Positions 16,431 to 22,521 of a stretch of 22,521 nt of DNA are shown piece after piece; position 1 is the first letter of the stretch, and every line of letters starts with the position of its first letter. The stretch is from an uncultured Oscillospiraceae bacterium (lineage in GTDB: Bacteria; Bacillota; Clostridia; Oscillospirales; Acutalibacteraceae). The translations under genes and the position numbers were made by a program. The stretch spans positions 1 to 22,521 of the forward strand of contig UQSH01000028.1 of NCBI GenBank assembly GCA_900543795.1. Direction: 5' to 3'. The notes beneath the pieces were generated by a model that did not search any database, was not told the origin of the DNA, and saw only the letters and a list, made by a program, of their open reading frames with translations.

Positions 16431-17346
16431 TTTGCTTTATCTTTCGGTTATGCCCGAGCAGGCAGGGGAAAGAGTAGATAAATTTATCAGCGAAAGCGAA
16501 AACCGCTTTTCACGCTCTGCCGCCGCAAGGCTTATTGAAGAGGGTGCCGTTGAGGTAAACGGCGCCGTGGTAAGTAAAAACTATAAATGCAGGGAAAACG
16601 ACAAGGTTGTTATAACTGTTCCGAGGGCGACACCTCTTGAAGCGCAGGCGGAGAACATTCTGCTTGATATTGTTTATGAGGATAACGATTTGCTTGTTGT
16701 TAACAAGCCAAAGGGAATGGTTGTTCATCCTGCGGCGGGGAATTATACGGGAACTCTTGTTAATGCGCTTCTCTATCATTGCGGCGATAGCTTAAGCGGA
16801 ATAAACGGAGTGCTTCGCCCCGGTATTGTGCATAGAATTGATAAGGACACCTCCGGCCTTTTAATAGTTGCCAAAAACGATTTGGCGCACGCAGGCCTTG
16901 CAAGGCAGATAAAGGAGCATTCCTTTGAGCGTGCTTATGAATGTGTTGCTCACGGCAATATTAAGGAGGATGAATTAACCGTCTGTCAGCCGATCGGCAG
17001 AAATCCTAAGGACAGAAAAAAGATGGCGGTTACCTTTAAAAATTCCAAAAATGCCGTAACGCATATTAAGGTTCTTAAAAGATACGGCACATTCACTCAT
17101 TGCAGATGCGTGCTTGAAACGGGCAGAACTCATCAAATAAGAGTTCATCTTGCATATATCGGCCATCCGATTGCAGGAGATGAGGTTTACGGACCTAAAA
17201 GGGCTCAAAAGGGACTTTCCGGCCAATGTCTGCACGCAAAGCATATCGGCTTTGTTCATCCCCGAACGGGCGAGTGGCTTGAATTTGAAAGCGAGCTGCC
17301 GAAATATTTTACCGACTTTTTAGATAAACTTGAAAAATCTCTGTAA
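16423..17346 (+). CDS. rluD: RluA/RluD-family pseudouridine synthase
   Basis: The enzyme isomerises uridine to pseudouridine in RNA, most likely 23S rRNA. An N-terminal S4 RNA-binding domain (about residues 14-68) precedes the catalytic domain, whose nucleophile is D140 in H-R-I-D-K-D-T-S-G. The R-T-H-Q-I-R-V-H motif near residue 230 is also present. I take the TTG at 16423 as the start. It sits nine bases after a strong AGGAGG and yields 307 residues, overlapping lspA by 8 bp. The next in-frame ATG, at 16450, has no ribosome site of its own. The RluD subtype follows from the S4 domain and the lspA neighbourhood; the exact target base cannot be read from sequence. Confidence 0.93.
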   Translation: MSDLLYLSVMPEQAGERVDKFISESENRFSRSAAARLIEEGAVEVNGAVVSKNYKCRENDKVVITVPRATPLEAQAENILLDIVYEDNDLLVVNKPKGMVVHPAAGNYTGTLVNALLYHCGDSLSGINGVLRPGIVHRIDKDTSGLLIVAKNDLAHAGLARQIKEHSFERAYECVAHGNIKEDELTVCQPIGRNPKDRKKMAVTFKNSKNAVTHIKVLKRYGTFTHCRCVLETGRTHQIRVHLAYIGHPIAGDEVYGPKRAQKGLSGQCLHAKHIGFVHPRTGEWLEFESELPKYFTDFLDKLEKSL

Positions 17347-17361
17347 AAAGCAAACTATAAT
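17330..17361 (+). promoter_or_regulatory. Possible internal promoter before the HAD gene
   Basis: A perfect TATAAT is at 17356-17361. The best -35 candidate, TTGAAA (17330-17335), overlaps the end of rluD and is 20 bp away, longer than the preferred 16-18. This may be a weak internal promoter for the HAD-nfo pair, or chance in AT-rich sequence. Confidence 0.3.
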
Positions 17362-17386
17362 TAAACCGAAATAAAGGAGGCACTGT

Positions 17387-18247
17387 ATGGAAAAAACATT
17401 TGAAAATTGGCTTGTTGTTTCCGATATAGACGGAACACTGAACAATAAAATAAGAACTCTTCCTAAAAGAAATTACGACGCAATTAAAAGATTTACAGAG
17501 CTCGGCGGAAATTTCACTCTTGCCTCGGGCAGACTCGTTTCAAGTCTTAAAAGGAATTATGACAGAATAACACCGAATCAGCCTGCCGTTATTCTAAACG
17601 GTGCGGGAATTTATGATTTTCAGCAGAATAAAACTATTTGGCGAAGCACAATAGGTCCCGAGGGCAGAGAGTTTGTTAAAGAGGTTTCGGAGCTTTTTAA
17701 TAATCACGGCCACAGCATTGATGTCGGCATTTTCTTTGATGATTATGTTTATATAGTAAAAAAAGGTCTTCTTTCAAGAGGGCAGATGTATTTTGATAAA
17801 TCGCATTATGAGATAACAACGATAGATAAGGTTCCCGATGAGGGCTGGATGAAGGTTATTTTTTGGTCTAATCCGCTCACTATTAACGAGCTTCAAAAAT
17901 ATATAAATAAAAATGATAATCCTAAGGCGAATTTTATGGCGTCGTCTCTTTGGAGCCTTGAAATGCTCCAGGAAAAAACGCATAAGGGAGTAGGCATAAT
18001 GCGCCTTGCGGATATGCTTAATATAGATAAAAGCCATGTTGCCGCTATTGGCGATTATTATAACGATTGGGATATGCTGAAAACGGTTGGCTTGCCTGCC
18101 TGTGCAGGTCAGGCTCCGAAGCCCATTCACGAAATATGCAAATTTGAAGCCTGCCATTGCAATCACGGCTGCGTTGCCGATTTGCTTGAATATATTATGA
18201 GCGGCAGGGCGGAAGAGGAAATGCAGAAAACGGAGGTAACATTATGA
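17387..18247 (+). CDS. HAD-superfamily (Cof-type) phosphatase
   Basis: A cytoplasmic HAD hydrolase of the Cof/YbjI type, whose members dephosphorylate small molecules such as sugar phosphates or flavin nucleotides. Motif I is D13-I-D15-G-T-L, motif II is A-S-G-R near residue 48, and motif IV is G222-D223-Y-Y-N-D227. A C2-type cap lies between motifs II and IV. The 286 residues are normal for the family. AGGAGG precedes the ATG. The stop overlaps the nfo start in an ATGA junction, so the two are coupled. The C-terminus has several Cys and His residues (C-N-H-G-C) of unclear meaning. The substrate cannot be predicted. Confidence 0.9.
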   Translation: MEKTFENWLVVSDIDGTLNNKIRTLPKRNYDAIKRFTELGGNFTLASGRLVSSLKRNYDRITPNQPAVILNGAGIYDFQQNKTIWRSTIGPEGREFVKEVSELFNNHGHSIDVGIFFDDYVYIVKKGLLSRGQMYFDKSHYEITTIDKVPDEGWMKVIFWSNPLTINELQKYINKNDNPKANFMASSLWSLEMLQEKTHKGVGIMRLADMLNIDKSHVAAIGDYYNDWDMLKTVGLPACAGQAPKPIHEICKFEACHCNHGCVADLLEYIMSGRAEEEMQKTEVTL

Positions 18248-19071
18248 TTATAGGTGCTCATTTAAGTGCGTCAAAGGGCTATCGCCACATGCTTGACGAG
18301 GCTCTTTCAATAGGTGCAAACACTTTTCAGTTTTTTACAAGAAATCCGCGCGGCGGAAAAGCAAAGGATATTGATGAAGACGATGTAAAAAGCTTTCACG
18401 AGGGCGTTAAGGAGCATAATTTCGGAACAATTCTTGCTCACGCTCCTTATACTCTTAATTGCTGCTCGGCAAACGAGGCAACAAGAATTTTTGCAAAGGA
18501 AACCTTTGCCGATGATTTGCTGCGAATGGAAGCAACGCCGAATATGCTTTATAATTTCCACCCCGGCTCGCATGTCGGTCAGGGCGAGGATATAGGAATA
18601 GAGCTGATATGCAAAACGCTCAATGAGGTTATGTTTCCGGAAATGACAACAACGGTTTTGCTTGAAACAATGGCGGGCAAGGGCTCGGAAATCGGAAAAA
18701 GCTTTGAGGAGCTTCGCCGTATAATAGACGGCACGGAGATTAACGATAAAATCGGCGTTTGCCTTGATACCTGCCATGTTAACGATGCAGGATATGATGT
18801 GGTTAATAATCTTGACGGAGTGCTTGAAGAATTTGATAAGATTGTTGGCATAGGCCGCCTTAAAGCTCTTCATCTTAATGACAGTAAAAATCCGCTTGCG
18901 GCGCATAAGGACCGCCACGAAAAAATCGGTCAGGGCTTTATCGGCGTTGAGGCGTTTGAAAGAATTGTTAATCATCCCGCATTAAGAGATTTGCCGATGT
19001 TCCTTGAAACGCCTAATGATTTAGACGGCTATGCGAAGGAAATCGCACTTTTGCGTTCTCTTCAAAAATAA
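18244..19071 (+). CDS. nfo: Endonuclease IV (AP endonuclease)
   Basis: Nfo cuts DNA 5' of abasic sites and removes 3' blocking groups in base excision repair. All nine residues expected to bind the three zinc ions are visible: H66, H106, E141, D175, H178, H210, D223, H225 and E255, in the motifs A-H-A-P-Y, F-H-P-G, L-L-E-T-M, L-D-T-C-H, L-H-L-N-D, H-K-D-R-H and F-L-E-T-P. The 275 residues form a single TIM barrel of family length. The ATG overlaps the HAD stop codon (ATGA), and GGAGG lies eight bases upstream. It is the last gene of the plus-strand run and meets the minus-strand operon tail to tail, with the shared terminator between them. Confidence 0.98.
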   Translation: MIIGAHLSASKGYRHMLDEALSIGANTFQFFTRNPRGGKAKDIDEDDVKSFHEGVKEHNFGTILAHAPYTLNCCSANEATRIFAKETFADDLLRMEATPNMLYNFHPGSHVGQGEDIGIELICKTLNEVMFPEMTTTVLLETMAGKGSEIGKSFEELRRIIDGTEINDKIGVCLDTCHVNDAGYDVVNNLDGVLEEFDKIVGIGRLKALHLNDSKNPLAAHKDRHEKIGQGFIGVEAFERIVNHPALRDLPMFLETPNDLDGYAKEIALLRSLQK

Positions 19072-19075
19072 AAAA

Positions 19076-19102
19076 ATCCCAAGCTTTTGAAAAGCTTGGG
19101 AT
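19076..19102 (-). terminator. Terminator of the pdxK operon, between convergent genes
   Basis: A perfect 13-base stem, ATCCCAAGCTTTT (19076-19088) with AAAAGCTTGGGAT (19090-19102), begins five bases after the nfo stop codon. On the minus strand it runs into a T tract (plus-strand A residues at about 19070-19076), making a strong intrinsic terminator for the operon read leftward. On the plus strand only short T runs follow, so it ends nfo transcripts less well. Confidence 0.85.
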
Positions 19103-19119
19103 TCCTGTCAAACCGCCGA

Positions 19120-19728
19120 TTATCTCGGCTCATATTTGCGGCAGATGAAGTCAGCCCCGATTTCATCTGCTATTTTTTTTGATTCTTCAACCTTTTCCTT
19201 TCCAATGATGTCAACAACGGAAAGACGCACCCTGCAGCCGCATTCAACACAGTCCTTTGCAAATTTCAACAGTCCGTCAAAGGCTCTGCCGGGAAAAATA
19301 TTTCTTGTTATTTTGTCATATTCCTCAGAGGTTGGGGCGTTGAGCGAAATTGAAATAAAATCAAAAAATTTTGTTATTTCCTTTGCCGTTGAACGCCTGT
19401 TAATCAAATCCGAAAGCCCGTTTGTGTTAAGCCTCAGCGTGATATTCGGATTGATTTTTTTAAGATATTCAGCAGCAAAAAGTAAATTGTCAAGCGCATT
19501 GGTCGGCTCTCCGTAGCCGCAAAAAACAGCATTGTGTGCATTTGAAAAATCATATCTGTCAATTGCGCTTATAATATCCTGCTTTGTAGGAGTTGAATCG
19601 TGAAAAAGGTTTTTTGCCTCGCCCACGGCGTCTCTTTTATCCCTTATGCAAAATGCACATCTGCACGGACATTCGTTTGTTATATTAAAATATATGCCGC
19701 CCTCAAAGGTGTAAATAATATCCGCCAT
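19120..19728 (-). CDS. TatD-associated-type radical SAM protein
   Basis: A small 202-residue radical SAM protein. The cluster motif is C20, C24 and C27 (C-P-C-R-C-A-F-C), with an extra cysteine at C22. The glycine-rich SAM-binding stretch C-G-Y-G-E-P-T and the N-T-N-G strand follow at about 69-75 and 101-104. Size and the N-terminal pattern (I-Y-F-N-I-T-N-E-C) fit the family often found beside TatD DNases, related in build to QueE-like proteins; its substrate is unknown. No tatD gene is in this window. GGAGAG precedes the ATG. It is the last of three genes in the pdxK operon, 21 bp after the S-component gene and ahead of a strong terminator. A link to vitamin B6 is suggested only by position. 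Confidence 0.85.
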   Translation of the reverse strand: MADIIYTFEGGIYFNITNECPCRCAFCIRDKRDAVGEAKNLFHDSTPTKQDIISAIDRYDFSNAHNAVFCGYGEPTNALDNLLFAAEYLKKINPNITLRLNTNGLSDLINRRSTAKEITKFFDFISISLNAPTSEEYDKITRNIFPGRAFDGLLKFAKDCVECGCRVRLSVVDIIGKEKVEESKKIADEIGADFICRKYEPR

Positions 19729-19749
19729 TTGATTTAACTCTCCGAAAAA

Positions 19750-20277
19750 TTATCTTTTTAAGTATTTGTTAATCTTCACAGCATCAAGCGCCAAGCCAAC
19801 AATTATAAACACTATTGCGCTTCCAACCGCCTGAACAATGCTGAACGGAACAGAGGTAAGTGCGCTCGGGAAGGAATACATAAGTCCCTCGGCAAGAAGG
19901 TATCCGAAAATTGTGATAAGTCCCGAAACAACAACCATGGGAATTGTGTACCAATTTATGATTTTGAACTGTCCCTTTTTCTTTGCGTAATAATTAGCGG
20001 CAAGAATAAACGGAACGGCGTTGCAGGCCTTGATGATTGCCGTTGGGATTGCCCAAACCGGTGCGCCTGCAAGAACATCCGCAAGCCCTCCTCCGATTGC
20101 CGCTGAAATTGCACCGAACGGTCCAAGCAGGCAGCCGGCAAGATAAACCATTGAATCACCGAAATGAAGATATCCTTCATTGATTCCCGTTGGCATTTTA
20201 ACAAATGCCGTAAAAACCGCAATAATTGCCGCCATAAGTCCTGTAAGGCAAATTTTTAAAACCTTATCCTTATTCAT
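19750..20277 (-). CDS. ECF-type transporter S component, probably vitamin B6
   Basis: A 175-residue integral membrane protein with five or six hydrophobic helices (about 8-27, 42-58, 75-97, 109-131 and 142-165). The conserved G-I-N-E-G-Y-L-H-F-G-D motif (31-41), followed by L-L-G-P-F-G-A-I-S-A-A-I-G-G-G-L-A-D, is typical of substrate-binding S components of energy-coupling factor importers (COG4720-like). The shared EcfA/EcfT energising module is not in the window, as is usual for group II systems. Its start overlaps the end of the pyridoxal kinase gene by 8 bp, with AGGAGG inside that gene, so the two are co-translated. Import of pyridoxine, pyridoxal or pyridoxamine followed by phosphorylation is the natural reading, similar to proteins called PdxU or PdxU2. 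The substrate is inferred from context. Confidence 0.8.
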   Translation of the reverse strand: MNKDKVLKICLTGLMAAIIAVFTAFVKMPTGINEGYLHFGDSMVYLAGCLLGPFGAISAAIGGGLADVLAGAPVWAIPTAIIKACNAVPFILAANYYAKKKGQFKIINWYTIPMVVVSGLITIFGYLLAEGLMYSFPSALTSVPFSIVQAVGSAIVFIIVGLALDAVKINKYLKR

Positions 20278-21121
20278 TATTAAGTCCTCCTAATGTGTAT
20301 AAAAATTTTTCAAAATTAACTCCGTCGCAAACATTATAGCTCTTGTCGGAATTTTTTACCGTTTCATCAATTGATTTATGTATAAAATCAACTGCACCTT
20401 TAACCGCCTGTGCAAGCCCCATACCGCAGACGCAGCCTGCGGCAATAAATGCGGAAAGTATATCACCGGTGCCGGAAAAGCTTCCGTTAAATGCGGGTGC
20501 TTCAATAATTTCAAACGAGCCTCCGTCGAAAACCGCATTGGCGATTTTGCCGCTGTTTTTAATTCCGCTTGCAACGATTTTCAGCCTGTGCTTTTCATTT
20601 AGGGAAAGGCACATATTTTTGATTTTTTGAATTAATTGCTCCTTTTCAAGCAAAATTATTTCGCCGTAATTCTCATCGGTAAGTATGCAAAGCTCTGTTA
20701 AGTTAGGCGTTATAATATCCGCCTTATAAACAAGGCTTTTTATTGCTTCAACGCTTTTTTCGTCGTAGCAGTCATAAACGCATCCGTCATCTGCCATAAC
20801 GGGATCAACAACAACGGTTGTGCCTTCGTTTTTAAAGGTGTCTATAAAATCCGCAATTATCTGCCCCTGCCTGCTGTTCGAAATAAAGCCGGTCAGTATT
20901 CCGTTAAAGGACGCTCCGAGCTTTTTCCATTCGTTGATAAACTCGGGCAAATCATCTGTTAAATCACGGCACGCATAGCTTTCATATCCTGTTTGGTTTG
21001 ATAAAACCGCCGTTGTGAGCGGACAGCATTGTATTCCGAATGAGGATATAACGGGAATTGCCGCAGTCAGCGAGCATTTGCCGAAGCCCGATAAATCGTT
21101 GATAACCGCAATTTTTTTCAT
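20270..21121 (-). CDS. pdxK: Pyridoxal/pyridoxamine kinase
   Basis: A ribokinase-family kinase that phosphorylates pyridoxal, pyridoxamine or pyridoxine to trap the vitamin and make PLP precursors. Features are the N-terminal I-N-D-L-S-G-F-G-K-C-S (7-17), D-P-V-M-A-D-D-G (106-113), I-T-P-N-L-T-E (137-143), and the anion-hole/catalytic G-T-G-D with D220. I place the start at the ATG at 21121, preceded by GAGGTGG, which gives 283 residues. A GTG three codons earlier is in frame but falls within that ribosome site. It is the first gene of the minus-strand operon, followed by an S component overlapping by 8 bp and a radical SAM gene. The symbol could also be pdxY; the subtype is not certain. Confidence 0.93.
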   Translation of the reverse strand: MKKIAVINDLSGFGKCSLTAAIPVISSFGIQCCPLTTAVLSNQTGYESYACRDLTDDLPEFINEWKKLGASFNGILTGFISNSRQGQIIADFIDTFKNEGTTVVVDPVMADDGCVYDCYDEKSVEAIKSLVYKADIITPNLTELCILTDENYGEIILLEKEQLIQKIKNMCLSLNEKHRLKIVASGIKNSGKIANAVFDGGSFEIIEAPAFNGSFSGTGDILSAFIAAGCVCGMGLAQAVKGAVDFIHKSIDETVKNSDKSYNVCDGVNFEKFLYTLGGLNNE

Positions 21122-21137
21122 AGCATCCACCTCGTTT

Positions 21138-21163
21138 AGTGGTAGTATATAACAAAAGTGGTA
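21138..21163 (-). promoter_or_regulatory. pdxK promoter region with paired TACCACT repeats
   Basis: Upstream of pdxK, the minus strand carries two copies of TACCACT (plus-strand AGTGGTA at 21138-21144 and 21157-21163), 19 bp apart. Between them is a likely -10 box TATACT (plus-strand 21144-21149). The -35 region is weak. Direct repeats about two helical turns apart around a -10 box suit an operator for a repressor, possibly a vitamin B6-responsive MocR/PdxR-type regulator, but no regulator gene is nearby. Confidence 0.45.
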
Positions 21164-21222
21164 TTTATAAAATATACAAAAATAAAAAAATATTAGTGTA
21201 CAGTTTGCGTGTTTGTTTTCTC

Positions 21223-21251
21223 TTTACTCAAAGGAGTATTTATGATAGAAT
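21223..21251 (+). promoter_or_regulatory. Promoter of the aldo/keto reductase gene
   Basis: TTTACT (21223-21228), a 17-bp spacer, then TAGAAT (21246-21251) preceded by TGA as an extended -10. It gives a leader of about 25 bases before the ATG at 21283. It is divergent from the pdxK promoter within the same 160-bp intergenic region, and I see no riboswitch there. Confidence 0.6.
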
Positions 21252-21282
21252 GTAATTAATAAATATATATGGAGTTGATTTT

Positions 21283-22275
21283 ATGTATAATGCTTCTGAA
21301 AGCAGATATGAAAAAATGCAGTATAAGCGCTGCGGTGCAAGCGGATTGCTTCTTCCCCGTGTTTCCCTCGGCCTGTGGCATAATTTCGGAGATATAACGC
21401 CTCTTGAGGATATGAAAAAAATCTGCTTCACGGCTTTTGATAACGGCATAACTCATTTTGACCTTGCCAATAATTACGGTCCTGCGCCGGGAAGCGCAGA
21501 AAGAAATTTCGGAAAAATTCTTAAAGAGGATTTAAAGCCTTACCGTGATGAAATGATTATTTCAACAAAGGCGGGCTATGAAATGTGGCAGGGGCCATAC
21601 GGAAATTTCGGAAGCAGAAAATCGCTTATCGCCAGCCTCAATCAAAGCCTTTCCCGAATGGGAATTGATTATGTTGATATTTTTTATCATCACAGAATGG
21701 ATCCCGAAACACCGCTTGAGGAAACGATGGGTGCGCTTAACGATATTGTTAAAAGCGGCAAGGCTCTTTATGTCGGGCTTTCAAACTATAACGGAGAAAC
21801 GCTTGAAAAAGCCTGTGCAATTCTTGATGATTTAAAATGTCCGTTTATTATTAATCAAAATCGTTATTCGATTTTTGACAGAACCGTTGAGCAAAACGGT
21901 CTTAAAGAAACGGCATTTAAGCTAAAAAAGGGAATTATTGTTTTCAGCCCTCTTGCACAGGGATTGCTGACAAACAGATATATAAATTGTATTACGCAAG
22001 ACAGCCGCATAAAAAAAGACGGAAGATATCTTAAAGAAAGCGCATTGACACAGGAAAAGCTTGCCCAAATAAGAGCGCTCAACAGAGTTGCCGAAGCAAG
22101 AGGTCAAAGCCTTGCACAAATGGCGTTAAGCTGGCTTTTAAGAAACGAAGAGGTAACAAGTGTGCTTGTGGGTGCGTCAAAGCCCGAGCAGATTATTGAT
22201 AATATTAACGCAATTAATAACATCTCGTTCGCAGAGGACGAGCTGAAAAAAATAGACGAAATAAGCGGATTTTGA
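21283..22275 (+). CDS. Aldo/keto reductase, YghZ-like
   Basis: An NADPH-dependent oxidoreductase with a TIM-barrel fold. The catalytic tetrad is D60, Y65, K96 and H137. The N-terminal pattern (S-L-G-L-W-H-N-F-G at 28-36), F-D-L-A-N-N-Y-G-P and V-D-I-F-Y-x-H-R closely resemble Escherichia coli YghZ, which reduces L-glyceraldehyde 3-phosphate and methylglyoxal-like aldehydes. The 330 residues and the N-terminal extension before the barrel agree with that subgroup, supporting the ATG at 21283 with GGAG nine bases upstream. It stands alone after its own promoter. I see no terminator before the next start. The reductase family is certain; the substrate is inferred. Confidence 0.93.
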   Translation: MYNASESRYEKMQYKRCGASGLLLPRVSLGLWHNFGDITPLEDMKKICFTAFDNGITHFDLANNYGPAPGSAERNFGKILKEDLKPYRDEMIISTKAGYEMWQGPYGNFGSRKSLIASLNQSLSRMGIDYVDIFYHHRMDPETPLEETMGALNDIVKSGKALYVGLSNYNGETLEKACAILDDLKCPFIINQNRYSIFDRTVEQNGLKETAFKLKKGIIVFSPLAQGLLTNRYINCITQDSRIKKDGRYLKESALTQEKLAQIRALNRVAEARGQSLAQMALSWLLRNEEVTSVLVGASKPEQIIDNINAINNISFAEDELKKIDEISGF

Positions 22276-22364
22276 ACCGTATTCCATTGAACGCAGACTT
22301 TTTCTCTTTGCCGTTCATTGCCGTTTCAGCCGCTTTGCTGATAAGATAATGCTGAGGTGATAAA

Positions 22365-22475
22365 ATGGATTCAAGGAAAACAGGTGCTCTTATCTGCACC
22401 CTGCGTAAAAGCAAGGGCTACACCCAAAGTGCGCTTGCCGAAATCCTCAATGTCAGCAACAGAACGGTAGGGTAA
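22365..22475 (+). pseudogene. XRE-family helix-turn-helix regulator, truncated by a repeat
   Basis: A GAGGTGA site leads into an ATG and 36 codons that encode the start of a Cro/C1-type HTH domain: L-R-K-S-K-G-Y-T-Q-S-A-L-A-E-I-L-N-V-S-N-R-T-V. In intact relatives the next residues are S-K-W-E. Here the frame instead enters the REP-like repeat at about 22467 and stops at TAA (22473-22475), whose bases belong to the repeat. The recognition helix is cut at its end and any sensor or dimerisation domain is lost. The remainder, if it exists, would lie beyond the window. Truncation by repeat insertion is the simplest reading; an assembly join at the repeat is the alternative. Confidence 0.75.
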
Positions 22476-22521
22476 CGGTAATAATCCGAACCCGTCAAAA
22501 ATGCAGTATTAAAGCGATATT
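22467..22521 (+). repeat. REP-like palindromic repeat, third copy (incomplete)
   Basis: It begins with GTAG and shares GTAGGGTAACGGTAATAAT and the following CGAACC with the copy at 1681, apart from one base. The central part then differs completely and lacks the CCACG/CGTGG inner stem. The last six bases of the window, GATATT, match the start of the other copies' 3' arm (GATATTGCCC). So the outer arms are conserved around a different core. The element continues past the window end. Confidence 0.7.

Noticed and set aside
18307..18975. A 222-codon minus-strand open frame opposite nfo
   Set aside because: It lies entirely antisense to nfo, whose nine metal ligands are all present; the translated product has no recognisable motif and no ribosome site. 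Codon bias of the true gene keeps the opposite frame open.
22276..22364. Promoter for the truncated HTH gene
   Set aside because: GATAAT is present at 22345-22350 but there is no acceptable -35 box at a suitable distance, so I do not call it.
1..22521. CRISPR array
   Set aside because: The only repeat family found has three widely separated copies in mixed orientation with no regular spacers, and no cas gene is present.

Overview
The window looks like a chromosomal segment of a moderately AT-rich Gram-positive Firmicute, most likely a gut-type Clostridia (Oscillospirales-like). This rests on strong AGGAGG-type ribosome sites, MutL with an endonuclease motif, a YlbF-family protein beside MiaB, SepF and DivIVA, and the order mutS-mutL-miaA ... 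yggS-sepF-divIVA-ileS-lspA-rluD. The taxonomy is inferred from gene content and style only.

Layout. (1) Positions 1-1748: a lone minus-strand malQ (4-alpha-glucanotransferase) with its own promoter, enclosed by two inverted copies of a 68-bp REP-like palindromic repeat (63 of 68 bases identical). (2) Positions 1749-1913: a hairpin terminator, an AT-rich stretch and a strong extended -10 promoter. (3) Positions 1914-19071: one long plus-strand run of 14 genes with gaps of 0-74 bp and several overlaps: miaB, ylbF-like, mutS, mutL, miaA, a HlyD-like membrane protein, yggS, sepF, divIVA, ileS, lspA, rluD, a HAD phosphatase and nfo. A terminator-like hairpin between ileS and lspA probably divides the run into a strongly and a less strongly read part. 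(4) Positions 19076-21121: a convergent minus-strand operon read as pyridoxal/pyridoxamine kinase, an ECF-type S component (probably a vitamin B6 importer) and a TatD-associated-type radical SAM protein, ending in a perfect-stem terminator. (5) Positions 21131-22521: a divergent promoter and a YghZ-like aldo/keto reductase, then an XRE-type helix-turn-helix gene cut after 36 codons by a third copy of the REP-like repeat, which runs off the window end.

The long run combines tRNA A37 hypermodification (MiaA makes i6A, MiaB makes ms2i6A), mismatch and abasic-site repair (MutS, MutL, Nfo), division-site placement (SepF, DivIVA, possibly the HlyD-like protein), translation (IleS, RluD) and lipoprotein maturation (LspA).

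I found no CRISPR array, rRNA or tRNA gene, transposase gene or prophage. The housekeeping core is ordinary. The unusual signal is the repeat family: a GTAG-led imperfect palindrome that flanks malQ as an inverted pair, disrupts a regulator gene, and lies at both window ends. The family resembles REP elements and could permit inversion of the malQ segment. Secondary points of interest are a cysteine-rich tail on the YlbF-like protein, a DivIVA with an altered membrane-binding loop and a long acidic tail, and the grouping of a radical SAM protein with vitamin B6 salvage genes.
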